A program made the translations under genes and the position numbers. From contig JANWXG010000098.1 in NCBI GenBank assembly GCA_025057335.1, positions 1 to 8,412 on the forward strand: a DNA stretch of 8,412 bases, given 5' to 3'. This DNA comes from a bacterium. GTDB taxonomy: Bacteria > Armatimonadota > HRBIN16. Positions 1 to 6,374 of the stretch are shown one piece after another. The stretch's first letter is position 1, and the number at the start of each line of letters is the position of its first letter. The notes below the pieces were generated by a model, which had not been told where the DNA came from, did not search any database, and was given only the letters and a program-made list of their open reading frames with translations.

Positions 1-2
1 GG

Positions 3-71
3 CGTTTCCATCGAGAAGCCATCGTCGGTTGGTTGGCGACGCAACACGAACAGGACGGATTGACACAATAG
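3..71 (+). CDS. possible C-terminal tail of an upstream gene (partial)
   Basis: One open frame enters from the left edge and ends at TAG. It gives a 22-residue tail beginning RFHREAIVGWLATQ and ending HEQDGLTQ, which reads like an amphipathic protein terminus. The other two forward frames are also open over this short span (one ends TGA at 61-63, the other TGA at 95-97), so the frame choice rests only on composition. No family can be recognised. The stop would lie 22 bases before the diguanylate cyclase start, which would allow co-transcription. Confidence 0.3.
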   Translation, partial: RFHREAIVGWLATQHEQDGLTQ

Positions 72-93
72 TCCCGAGCGGGAGTGAACACAA

Positions 94-1425
94 ATGAGAA
101 CAGAAAGCAAGGCAGTGCTCGTGCCCCAGATGGCATCGCTGCCCCGCGCTACCGCGAAGGCTCTGGAGCAGGTGGTGGAGACCTTGCTCGCCGCACTGCA
201 CGCAGACTCGGGAGCGCTCTGGATCAACCACGAGGGCAGTCTGCATACGCTGGTAGTGCGTAACCTTCCCTTCCAGAACATATCCGCGCTACAGCAGGTG
301 GTCACAATAAGCCCTCAGTCTGCGCCTACCGCAGTACAATCGCAGGGGCAGAGATATGTGGTCGCCTGCGTCGGCTATCCCCTCCTGAAGGTATACGTTG
401 CTGTAGCTGCGGAGCAGGTGCGCTCCGCACATCGGCAACTGCTCCCCCGTTTTGCCCGTTTGGCGCAAACCCTGTTGCAGTCAAATCACGCGCCCATCCA
501 GATGCCCGGAGAGGACAAGAGCCGCCATGCCTACCGCGTGGTAGTGGAGGGCTCTCTGCGCCGTCTCGGAGACCTCATGCAAGCCACAGGATGTGTTCTG
601 CTCTGGTTCTCCTCGTGGAATAATCTGTGGCATCGGTTCGCCGTCGGTAACGTGCCAGCATGGCTGTATCAGCAATTGTGGGAGATGCCCTCCCCCGGAG
701 ATGGTCTGGACACATGGATAGAGAGGATGCAAACACGCATCCAGCAACGCGGTTACCATTGTGTCGCAGAAGAGCTCACCATCCGGGACATGCAACAGGG
801 AGGGCTCCTTCTGTGGCGACCTCAACTGCGCGGAAGATTCACCTCTGAGGAAGTGGAATGGCTGCGGATGACCGTACACATGATTGCCGCCTCACTGGAC
901 GTGCTGGAAACCCAAACCGGGCTGCTCCAGCGGGTGTATCACGACCCGCTCACAGGCGTGTTCAACCGCCTGTACTTCGACCTGGCATACAGGCAGATTC
1001 TCCACAACGCGCAGCGGCACCCACGTCCCGTCTCTCTCCTGCTCATCGATATCGACCATTTCAAGCGGATTAACGATACCTACGGACACGAAACGGGAGA
1101 CATCGTGCTGCAGATTGTGGGACAGGCGTTGCAGCAGGTGCGCACTGGAGATGTTCCTGCACGATACGGCGGCGACGAGTTTGTGGTGTTGCTGCCCGAC
1201 ACCGATAAGGGGGGCGCACGCGCCCTAGCACAGCGTCTGCAGAGGACGGTATGTCACATGGCAGAGAACTTGGGGCTTCCCTTCCGCGTGACGCTCAGCA
1301 TCGGATGCGCCACTGTAGCCAACGGGGATAGCAATCTACTGCTGCTGGCAGACCAGGACATGTACGAACAGAAACGCGTCGAGAAGGAAGATTGCGGGGC
1401 AATCTCCTCCCTCTCCTCGTCATGA
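94..1425 (+). CDS. GAF-like/GGDEF diguanylate cyclase
   Basis: Predicted cytoplasmic enzyme that joins two GTP molecules into the second messenger cyclic di-GMP. The 443-residue protein has no signal peptide or membrane segment. Two GAF-like sensor regions are suggested at about residues 19-128 and 145-270; the second has typical GAF strands (GCVLLWF, GGLLLW) and a closing helix. A GGDEF domain follows at about 275-430: the entry motif DPLTGxxNR (284-292), the metal-binding strand LLLIDIDHFKRIND (316-328), the active site YGGDEF (358-363) and LSIGCA (401-406). An RxxD site (R350-D353) lies exactly five residues before GGDEF, so product feedback inhibition is likely intact. No EAL or HD-GYP domain is present. 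The last block, ADQDMYEQK, is a slightly divergent form of the usual ADxAMYxAK. The ATG at 94 follows GGGAG (80-84) at normal spacing. The ligand of the GAF-like regions cannot be told from sequence. Confidence 0.9.
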   Translation: MRTESKAVLVPQMASLPRATAKALEQVVETLLAALHADSGALWINHEGSLHTLVVRNLPFQNISALQQVVTISPQSAPTAVQSQGQRYVVACVGYPLLKVYVAVAAEQVRSAHRQLLPRFARLAQTLLQSNHAPIQMPGEDKSRHAYRVVVEGSLRRLGDLMQATGCVLLWFSSWNNLWHRFAVGNVPAWLYQQLWEMPSPGDGLDTWIERMQTRIQQRGYHCVAEELTIRDMQQGGLLLWRPQLRGRFTSEEVEWLRMTVHMIAASLDVLETQTGLLQRVYHDPLTGVFNRLYFDLAYRQILHNAQRHPRPVSLLLIDIDHFKRINDTYGHETGDIVLQIVGQALQQVRTGDVPARYGGDEFVVLLPDTDKGGARALAQRLQRTVCHMAENLGLPFRVTLSIGCATVANGDSNLLLLADQDMYEQKRVEKEDCGAISSLSSS

Positions 1426-1609
1426 ACCTCCGCCCCTCCCCACCAGAACCCGGTGACAGCGGAGAAAAGGCGCAGGAACGCGGTAGAGCCCCTCTGCATA
1501 GGCAGGAGATACCCTGCCCGCTTGCCAAACAGTAGATATGGGAAAGGCTTGGCTGCAGGCAGCAGGAGAGACGAACCCTGTTCAGACCGCAACAGAAGGG
1601 AGATGCCCG
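1426..1609 (+). other. intergenic leader of hemB with small inverted repeats
   Basis: This 184-base gap has no convincing gene. It contains CTCCGC (1428-1433) pairing with GCGGAG (1459-1464), enclosing a small CACC/GGTG stem (1441-1444 with 1452-1455). It also contains a perfect 6 bp hairpin GGCAGG/CCTGCC (1501-1506 with 1513-1518, loop of 6). Neither is followed by a T run, so they are not textbook terminators. I found no good -35/-10 pair and no riboswitch consensus I could name. The hemB reading frame stays open back to an ATG at 1538, but that start has no ribosome binding site. Confidence 0.5.
1596..1602 (+). promoter_or_regulatory. ribosome binding site of hemB
   Basis: AAGGGAG lies 7 bases before the ATG at 1610. 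This decides the hemB start over the in-frame ATG at 1538, which has no such site, and over the out-of-frame ATG at 1603. Confidence 0.75.
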
Positions 1610-2608
1610 ATGCTCACCCGACGATATTCCGTAGACCCCACAGAGCGCCTGCGTCGACTACGGCGCACGAAGACCCTGCGACGGATGGTACAGGAAAGCT
1701 CCCTATCAACCAATGACTTCATCTATCCCGTATTCGTGCAAGAAGGCAGGGGAAGGCGCGACCCCATCGGCGCCATGCCAGGGCAGTATCGCCTCAGCGT
1801 AGACCAGCTGTCTGCAGAGGTAGAGCAGCTCTCTACCCTCGGCGTGCCCGCCGTGCTGCTCTTTGGCATCGCCGCCTACAAGGACGCTCGGGCGAGTTAC
1901 GCCACGCAGCGCGATGGCGTCGTGCCACAGGCTATTCGAGCGATCAAAGCGGTCAATCCCGACCTGGTAGTGATGACGGACGTATGCGTGTGCGCCTACA
2001 CGCAACACGGGCACTGCGGAATCCTCCGCGAGGATGGCTACGTGGACAACGACGCCTCGCTGGAGGTGCTGGCAGAGATGGCGCTGGCGCATGCCGAAGC
2101 AGGAGCGGACGTGGTCGCCCCCAGCGCGATGATGGATGGACAGGTCGCCGCCATTCGCGAGCGGCTAGATGAAGAGGGCTTCACCGAGACCGCCATCATG
2201 GCGTACTCCGCCAAGTACGCCTCCGCCTTCTACGGACCCTTCCGCGAAGCGGCGGACTCTGCCCCCCAGTTTGGCGACCGTCGCAGCTACCAGATGGACC
2301 CGCCCAACGCGCGCGAGGCGGTGCGTGAAGTGCTCGCTGATGTGCAGCAGGGAGCGGACATCGTGATGGTGAAACCGGGATTAGCGTATCTAGACGTGGT
2401 GCGCCTGGTGCGTGAGGCGGTAGACCTGCCGCTGGCAGTGTACAACGTGAGCGGCGAATACTCCATGCTCAAAGCTGCCGCCGAGAGAGGCTGGATCGAC
2501 GAGCGGGCGGTCGGTCTGGAAATGCTCACTGCCTTCCGTCGCGCGGGCGCAGACCTCATCATCACTTACCTGGCGAAGGAGGCAGCAGAGTGGCTGAAAG
2601 ACAGCTGA
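1610..2608 (+). CDS. hemB: delta-aminolevulinic acid dehydratase (porphobilinogen synthase)
   Basis: Condenses two molecules of 5-aminolevulinate to porphobilinogen, the first common step of tetrapyrrole synthesis, in the cytoplasm. From the chosen start the protein is 332 residues, close to the usual size of about 325-335. It begins MLTRRYSVDPTERLRRLRRT, the typical HemB N-terminus. The zinc-type metal site is complete: DVCVCAYTQHGHCG (124-137) supplies C126, C128 and C136. The two active-site lysines are K202 (in AYSAKYASAFYGPFR) and K255 (in MVKPGLAYLD), the latter forming the Schiff base with the P-side substrate. The C-terminal TIM-barrel motifs YNVSGEYSMLKAA (278-290) and ITYLAKEAAEWL are conserved. 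The gene ends inside the start of hemQ, a 19-base overlap, so the two are almost certainly co-transcribed. An upstream extension of 24 codons to an ATG at 1538 is possible but unlikely. Confidence 0.97.
   Translation: MLTRRYSVDPTERLRRLRRTKTLRRMVQESSLSTNDFIYPVFVQEGRGRRDPIGAMPGQYRLSVDQLSAEVEQLSTLGVPAVLLFGIAAYKDARASYATQRDGVVPQAIRAIKAVNPDLVVMTDVCVCAYTQHGHCGILREDGYVDNDASLEVLAEMALAHAEAGADVVAPSAMMDGQVAAIRERLDEEGFTETAIMAYSAKYASAFYGPFREAADSAPQFGDRRSYQMDPPNAREAVREVLADVQQGADIVMVKPGLAYLDVVRLVREAVDLPLAVYNVSGEYSMLKAAAERGWIDERAVGLEMLTAFRRAGADLIITYLAKEAAEWLKDS
2576..2582 (+). promoter_or_regulatory. ribosome binding site of hemQ, inside hemB
   Basis: AAGGAGG, a strong Shine-Dalgarno sequence, lies within the last codons of hemB and 7 bases before a GTG codon at 2590. 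It supports GTG as the hemQ start and suggests translational coupling to hemB. Confidence 0.8.
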
Positions 2609-3270
2609 ACCATTACAGCGTTTTCGCCTTTACCGAGGAATACTGGGAGCAAGACCGCGAGGAGCGGCGCGAATTTCTCACGCGCATGGTAGAGGAGGCG
2701 AGGGAACTCGGTGAGCGTGTCTACACCTACACGATATTCCCCGCCCGCCCCGAAGTGGACTTCATGCTGTGGAGCGCGGTCATCGCCGAACAGCCAGAGG
2801 TCGCCAGCCAGTTTTTCCTGCGCTATGCAAAGGTGACTGCAGGCTGGCGCGAGTTCGTACGCCCTGTCAACACGCTGTGGGGGTTTACGCGCCCCTCCAT
2901 CTATGCGCCGGGCAAGTCGGAGCAGGAGCTCAGCCCCTTCGATGAGAGCCGTCGCCCTTACCTCATCGTGTATCCTTTCGTGAAGACAGCGGAGTGGTAC
3001 CTGATGAGCAAAGACGCACGGCAGGGCATGATGAATGAGCACATCAAGGTGGGCAGGCAGTATCCGCAGATTACGCAGCTGCTGCTCTACTCGTTCGGGC
3101 TGCAAGACCAGGAGTTTGTGGTGGTGTACGAAGCCGACGACCTTGCGCAGTTTTCGGACCTGGTGAACGCTCTGCGGGCGACACAAGCGCGCGTGTACAC
3201 GCTGCGCGATACACCGATTTACACGGCGCTCTATCAGCCAGCGGAGCAGTTCATCGAGACCTGGGGGTAG
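2590..3270 (+). CDS. hemQ: coproheme decarboxylase HemQ (chlorite dismutase-like family)
   Basis: Last enzyme of the coproporphyrin-dependent heme pathway: uses peroxide to decarboxylate two propionates of coproheme III, giving heme b. The 226-residue soluble protein has the ferredoxin-like fold signature of the family. RPYLIVYPFVKTAEWY (122-137) contains a tyrosine in the YPxxK context (Y128, K132), the likely equivalent of the catalytic Tyr and Lys of Firmicutes HemQ. MMNEHIKVGRQYP (147-159) supplies H151, the expected proximal heme ligand. FVVVYEADDLAQFSDLVNALR (176-196) is the usual C-terminal block. The distal Arg of true chlorite dismutases is not apparent, and the hemB neighbour also favours heme synthesis over chlorite detoxification. 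The start is GTG, chosen from the ribosome binding site inside hemB. The gene is 6 bases from the radical SAM gene. An alternative symbol is chdC. Confidence 0.93.
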   Translation: MAERQLNHYSVFAFTEEYWEQDREERREFLTRMVEEARELGERVYTYTIFPARPEVDFMLWSAVIAEQPEVASQFFLRYAKVTAGWREFVRPVNTLWGFTRPSIYAPGKSEQELSPFDESRRPYLIVYPFVKTAEWYLMSKDARQGMMNEHIKVGRQYPQITQLLLYSFGLQDQEFVVVYEADDLAQFSDLVNALRATQARVYTLRDTPIYTALYQPAEQFIETWG

Positions 3271-3276
3271 ACGACC

Positions 3277-4356
3277 ATGTTAGACATCCATCAACGTCCG
3301 CTGTTAGTCTATTGGGAGCTCACGCGCGCTTGCGAGCTGGCGTGCCGACACTGCCGTGCGGAGGCGGTGCCCAACCGCCATCCCGACGAGTTGACAACGG
3401 AAGAGGGGTTCCGCCTGCTCGACCAGCTGCTGGAGTTTGGTCAACCGTTGCCGCACATCGTTATCACAGGGGGCGACCCCCTGAAGCGCCCCGACCTGTG
3501 GGAGCTGATTCGCGCCGTCCGCCAGCGCGGGTTCACGGTCGCCATCACACCCAGCGGAACCTACGCCCTCACTCCTGACATCGTGCGCCGTTTTAAGGAG
3601 GAGGGCATTTGGATGATGGCGATCAGCCTCGATGGCTCCGACGCCGAGCGACACGACGGCATCCGCCAGGTACCAGGCAGCTTCGAGCAGACGGTGCGCG
3701 CGGCGGAGTGGGCGCGCGAGGCAGGGCTGCCAATACAGGTGAACACGCTGGTATGCGAACAGACCGCCGACGACCTGCCCACTGTGTACGACCTGATTAC
3801 GGGGCTAGGCGCAGCGCGGTGGAGCCTCTTCTTCCTGATACAGGTGGGCAGGGGCAAGGGGCTGGAGGAGGTCACGCCTGAGCACAGCGAACGCCTCTGC
3901 ACCTGGCTGTTCCACAAGGCGCAGGAGGGCAAGGTGGATATCAAGACCACCGAGGCGCCGCACTACCGTCGCGTCGCCCTGCAAAACGACCTCGCGAAGA
4001 CGCCCAACCGCATTGCGGAGACAGTGCGACGCGGGTTTGGCATCCGTGACGGCGCAGGCATTATGTTCATCTCGCACGTCGGCGATGTGTATCCCTCAGG
4101 CTTCCTGCCGCTCAGGGCGGGCAACGTGCGCGAGCAAAGCCCCGTAGAGATTTACCGCCATGCGCCGCTGTTCCAATCTCTCCGCGACGTGGACCAGCTG
4201 AAGGGCAAGTGTCGCTACTGCGACTTCCGACGAATGTGCGGGGGCTCACGAGCGCGCGCCTTTGCCTACACGGGAGACCCGCTAGAGAGCGACCCGCTAT
4301 GCCCCTACGTCTCGGAGGAGGCGCGGAGCCGAGGATACGGGCGGATAGCGGTGTGA
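3277..4356 (+). CDS. radical SAM protein with SPASM/twitch-like C-terminus (TIGR04053-like)
   Basis: The 359-residue protein cleaves S-adenosylmethionine at a [4Fe-4S] cluster to start radical chemistry; the substrate is unknown. The N-terminus HQRPLLVYWELTRACELACR holds the radical SAM motif CxxxCxxC (C19, C23, C26). The SAM-binding GGDP follows at 65-68, then the barrel strand MAISLDG (114-120). The C-terminus has a reduced auxiliary-cluster motif: C312, C315, C321 (CRYCDFRRMCGG) and C342 (LCPY). The stretch VGDVYPSGFLPL (268-279) has serine where many SPASM proteins carry another cysteine. The wording of the N-terminus and YPSGFLPL resemble the TIGR04053 group as I remember it. Location directly after hemB-hemQ makes a tetrapyrrole role plausible, for example AhbD-like coproheme decarboxylation, but related proteins also modify peptides. 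ATG is 6 bases after the hemQ stop, with a G-rich ribosome binding site overlapping that stop. Confidence 0.88.
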   Translation: MLDIHQRPLLVYWELTRACELACRHCRAEAVPNRHPDELTTEEGFRLLDQLLEFGQPLPHIVITGGDPLKRPDLWELIRAVRQRGFTVAITPSGTYALTPDIVRRFKEEGIWMMAISLDGSDAERHDGIRQVPGSFEQTVRAAEWAREAGLPIQVNTLVCEQTADDLPTVYDLITGLGAARWSLFFLIQVGRGKGLEEVTPEHSERLCTWLFHKAQEGKVDIKTTEAPHYRRVALQNDLAKTPNRIAETVRRGFGIRDGAGIMFISHVGDVYPSGFLPLRAGNVREQSPVEIYRHAPLFQSLRDVDQLKGKCRYCDFRRMCGGSRARAFAYTGDPLESDPLCPYVSEEARSRGYGRIAV

Positions 4357-4372
4357 GATTTCCCCCTGTGGT

Positions 4373-4403
4373 CTGTGTCACGGACAAGATGCCCGTGACA
4401 CAG
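4373..4403. terminator. hairpin between convergent genes, possible terminator
   Basis: CTGTGTCACGG (4373-4383) and CCGTGACACAG (4393-4403) form a perfect 11 bp stem with a 9-base loop. It sits 16 bases after the radical SAM stop and 55 bases beyond the end of the opposing oxidoreductase gene. Neither side has a T run, so intrinsic termination is uncertain. A second copy of CTGTG just upstream lets CCCCTGTG (4363-4370) pair alternatively with CACAGGGG (4399-4406). Possibly a bidirectional terminator or an RNA-stabilising 3' end. Confidence 0.5.
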
Positions 4404-4458
4404 GGGAGGAGGCGCTACCACAGTTTGAGACGAAGGGGGATGGCGGCGGCGGGATGCC

Positions 4459-5436
4459 CTATTGGCTCCCCGCCGCTGCGTACGCCTCGTACACAATCTC
4501 TACGGCGCGCAAGCCATCGTAGCCCGTCACCAGCAACGGCGTCCTGCCCAGACAGGCGTCCACGAAGTGCTGCAACTCTCCCACGAAGCGGTCAGGACCC
4601 ACTTCTTCCAGAGGCTGCCAGTCGTCCATTCGATGCGTCTTGTAGCGACTGCGGAACCCGTCCCAGTAGTGCACCATCGCCGCGCCCTGCGTGCCGTACA
4701 CCTCTATCACGTTGAAGCCCGCTGCAAGCACCCAGCTGGCTTCTATCACGCCCATGCGCTGGTCGCTGGTGGAGAGCAGGGCAATCGCTGTGTCCTCCAC
4801 CTCGCCGATGGCGGGGTTGGTTCTTCTCACCACTGCCTGTACCCGCGCCACCTCGCCGACGAGGAAGCGGAACAGGTCGATACTGTGCACGCTGGTATCC
4901 ATCAGTACCCCTCCGCCCGCTACTTCCTTATCCGAGAACCAGCGCTCCTCCACGCCGGGGAAAGGACCAGCGAACCGGTTGCGGAACATCACGACCTCTC
5001 CAAGGTCGCCCGCGTCGATGAGCCTTTTCAACGCCACAACAGGGGGATGGAACCGATGGCAAAAGGCAGTCATCAGATACACTCCTCTCTGCTCGGCAGC
5101 ACGCACCATCTGGCGAGCAGCGTCGGGATGGTGTGCCAGCGGCTTTTCGCACAGCACATGCAGCCCCCGCTCGATGGCGGGCAAAGCCACTTCCAGATGG
5201 AAAGCAGGAGGCGTACAAATGTCCACAGCGTCCAGCTCCACCTGCTCCAGCATCTGCTCCACACTGCGGAACACCTGTGCTCCAACCTGCAGCGCAGCTG
5301 CACGCGCTACCTCCTCGTTGATGTCCACAATCGCGACGATTTGCGCCTCCCGCACGCGGTCGTAGCTGGCGAGGTGCGTCCGTCCGATACCTCCCGCACC
5401 AATCAATCCCACGCGCAACGTGCGCTCACTGCTCAT
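4459..5436 (-). CDS. Gfo/Idh/MocA family NAD(P)-dependent oxidoreductase
   Basis: Predicted cytoplasmic dehydrogenase acting on a sugar, inositol or glycoside hydroxyl group with NAD(P). The 325-residue protein opens with a Rossmann fold: VGLIGAGGIGRTH (9-21), containing GxGxxG at 13-18. An acidic residue, D38, ends the second strand (AIVDIN), as expected for NAD preference. The family signature CEKPLAHHP (96-104) carries the catalytic-region lysine K98. The second domain has MDTSVHSIDLFRFLVG (179-194) with D180 and H184 in the DxxxHxxD arrangement typical of the active site. No signal peptide is seen, unlike the secreted members of the family. The start overlaps the end of the TIM-barrel gene by 11 bases and has a strong ribosome binding site. 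Substrate cannot be assigned; myo-inositol, glucose-fructose and 3-keto-glycoside chemistry are all possible. Confidence 0.92.
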   Translation of the reverse strand: MSSERTLRVGLIGAGGIGRTHLASYDRVREAQIVAIVDINEEVARAAALQVGAQVFRSVEQMLEQVELDAVDICTPPAFHLEVALPAIERGLHVLCEKPLAHHPDAARQMVRAAEQRGVYLMTAFCHRFHPPVVALKRLIDAGDLGEVVMFRNRFAGPFPGVEERWFSDKEVAGGGVLMDTSVHSIDLFRFLVGEVARVQAVVRRTNPAIGEVEDTAIALLSTSDQRMGVIEASWVLAAGFNVIEVYGTQGAAMVHYWDGFRSRYKTHRMDDWQPLEEVGPDRFVGELQHFVDACLGRTPLLVTGYDGLRAVEIVYEAYAAAGSQ

Positions 5437-6271
5437 GTGTCACCTCCTGCAACATCGTCCGTACACGTTCTAAGCTTCTTCGCACACCCTCTACGGCATC
5501 CTCTATTCCTAGATACTCTATACTGAACGGTCCAGAGAAGCCTCCCTGAACCAGAGCGCGTAGACACTCCCGCACGTGCACCTCCCCTTCGCCGATGACG
5601 GTTCCCACATACGACGCATTCGTCACGGAACGGAAGAGATATCCCCTATCCCCCGAACGCGCCCGACGGACATCGTTCAGATGGACAAGCCGACACCAGG
5701 AGGCGACCGAACCACATTCGCGCACCGGGTCAAGTCCCATCAACAAGAAGGTGCTGAGGTCGGCATTAATACGTAGTGCCTCGCTGCCGACCCATTTCAC
5801 GAGGAGCAGCAGGTCTTCCGCAGAGTACACAACGTCCCCACAGGGTTCCAGCACTACCGTAACGCCCTGATGACACGCATACTGCGCCACTGGCGCCAGC
5901 GACTCCGATACCATCCGCAGGGCGCTCTCCCTGCTGATGCCCTCCTTCAGTCTGCCCGCCAGCAACCGTACCAGCGGCGCGCCGAGCTGCGCTGCCTCCT
6001 CTATAGCAGCGTATGCCGCCTTGACCTGCTGATGCCTACCAGAGGGGTCGTTACAAACGAAATCGGTGGCAGTGTCGTAGGCGCAGACGCGCACACCTGC
6101 GTCACGCAACAGTGACAGCGGTCTCCCGCCCATCGCCCAGAAGTGGTCAACGACCTCGATAGCGTCCACTCCGAGCTGTCGGCAGATATCCACAAATGCC
6201 CGGATATCCACGCGACCGCGCTGTAAATCGGGCGCAAAACTCCACATGCTAAGGCAGATATCCATCTGCAA
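5426..6271 (-). CDS. xylose isomerase-like TIM-barrel protein (sugar phosphate isomerase/epimerase family)
   Basis: The 281-residue protein belongs to the AP-endonuclease-2/xylose isomerase-like superfamily. Members isomerise, epimerise or dehydrate sugars and cyclitols, and some cleave oxidised glycosides, using a divalent metal. The opening MDICLSMWSFAPDL and the early strand GVDAIEVVDHFW (34-45) are typical. Four likely metal ligands sit at barrel strand ends in the usual order: E142 (VVLEPCG), D171 (INADLSTFL), H197 (LVHLNDVRR) and E252 (FSIEYLG). No signal peptide is evident. The gene is first in a two-gene minus-strand unit and overlaps the oxidoreductase. The start is set at TTG (6271) because its ribosome binding site is correctly spaced there; an ATG two codons later is the alternative. 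The exact reaction is unknown. Confidence 0.88.
   Translation of the reverse strand: MQMDICLSMWSFAPDLQRGRVDIRAFVDICRQLGVDAIEVVDHFWAMGGRPLSLLRDAGVRVCAYDTATDFVCNDPSGRHQQVKAAYAAIEEAAQLGAPLVRLLAGRLKEGISRESALRMVSESLAPVAQYACHQGVTVVLEPCGDVVYSAEDLLLLVKWVGSEALRINADLSTFLLMGLDPVRECGSVASWCRLVHLNDVRRARSGDRGYLFRSVTNASYVGTVIGEGEVHVRECLRALVQGGFSGPFSIEYLGIEDAVEGVRRSLERVRTMLQEVTHEQ
5441..5448 (-). promoter_or_regulatory. ribosome binding site of the oxidoreductase gene
   Basis: On the minus strand this reads AGGAGGTG, nearly perfect, a few bases before the ATG at 5436. It lies within the final codons of the preceding TIM-barrel gene, supporting translation of both from one message. Confidence 0.8.
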
Positions 6272-6279
6272 GGGGCAGG

Positions 6280-6287
6280 CACCTCCC
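6280..6287 (-). promoter_or_regulatory. ribosome binding site selecting a TTG start
   Basis: The minus strand reads GGGAGGTG, ending 8 bases before TTG at 6271 and 14 bases before the ATG at 6265. Normal spacing favours TTG. Confidence 0.65.
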
Positions 6288-6298
6288 GCTGATACCTG

Positions 6299-6320
6299 AG
6301 GGTAGTATACCGAATACCCT
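6299..6320. promoter_or_regulatory. inverted repeat, candidate operator
   Basis: AGGGTA (6299-6304) and TACCCT (6315-6320) are perfect inverted half-sites separated by 10 bases. The repeat covers the spacer and touches the -10 box of the minus-strand promoter, the classic place for a repressor. The regulator is not in the window. Six-base arms could also arise by chance. Confidence 0.4.
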
Positions 6321-6332
6321 GGCTGACGTCAA
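6304..6332 (-). promoter_or_regulatory. sigma-70-type promoter of the TIM-barrel/oxidoreductase unit
   Basis: On the minus strand, TTGACG (6332-6327) and TATACT (6309-6304) are separated by exactly 17 bases; each differs from consensus at one position. Transcription would start near 6297, leaving a leader of roughly 25 bases before the TTG start and just enough room for the ribosome binding site. Confidence 0.7.
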
Positions 6333-6374
6333 ACGGCACAGGAACACCCGTGCCAGCGCGCGAAAAGGGGAGGC

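Noticed and set aside
1538..1609. Longer hemB with a 24-residue N-terminal extension
   Set aside because: The extension has no ribosome binding site and no HemB-like residues; the start at 1610 has both.
2566..3186. Minus-strand open frame of 206 codons opposite hemQ
   Set aside because: It mirrors the well-supported hemQ frame, has no family motif, and shows the composition of a reverse-complement shadow.
2590..3270. Chlorite dismutase as the function of the HemQ-like gene
   Set aside because: The gene overlaps hemB, and the residues around Y128, K132 and H151 suit coproheme decarboxylase; nothing nearby points to chlorite or perchlorate metabolism.
4462..5526. Long plus-strand open frame of 354 codons opposite the oxidoreductase gene
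   Set aside because: It is antisense to a clear Gfo/Idh/MocA gene, is rich in His, Arg and Gln without any recognisable motif, and reflects GC-rich codon bias on the other strand.
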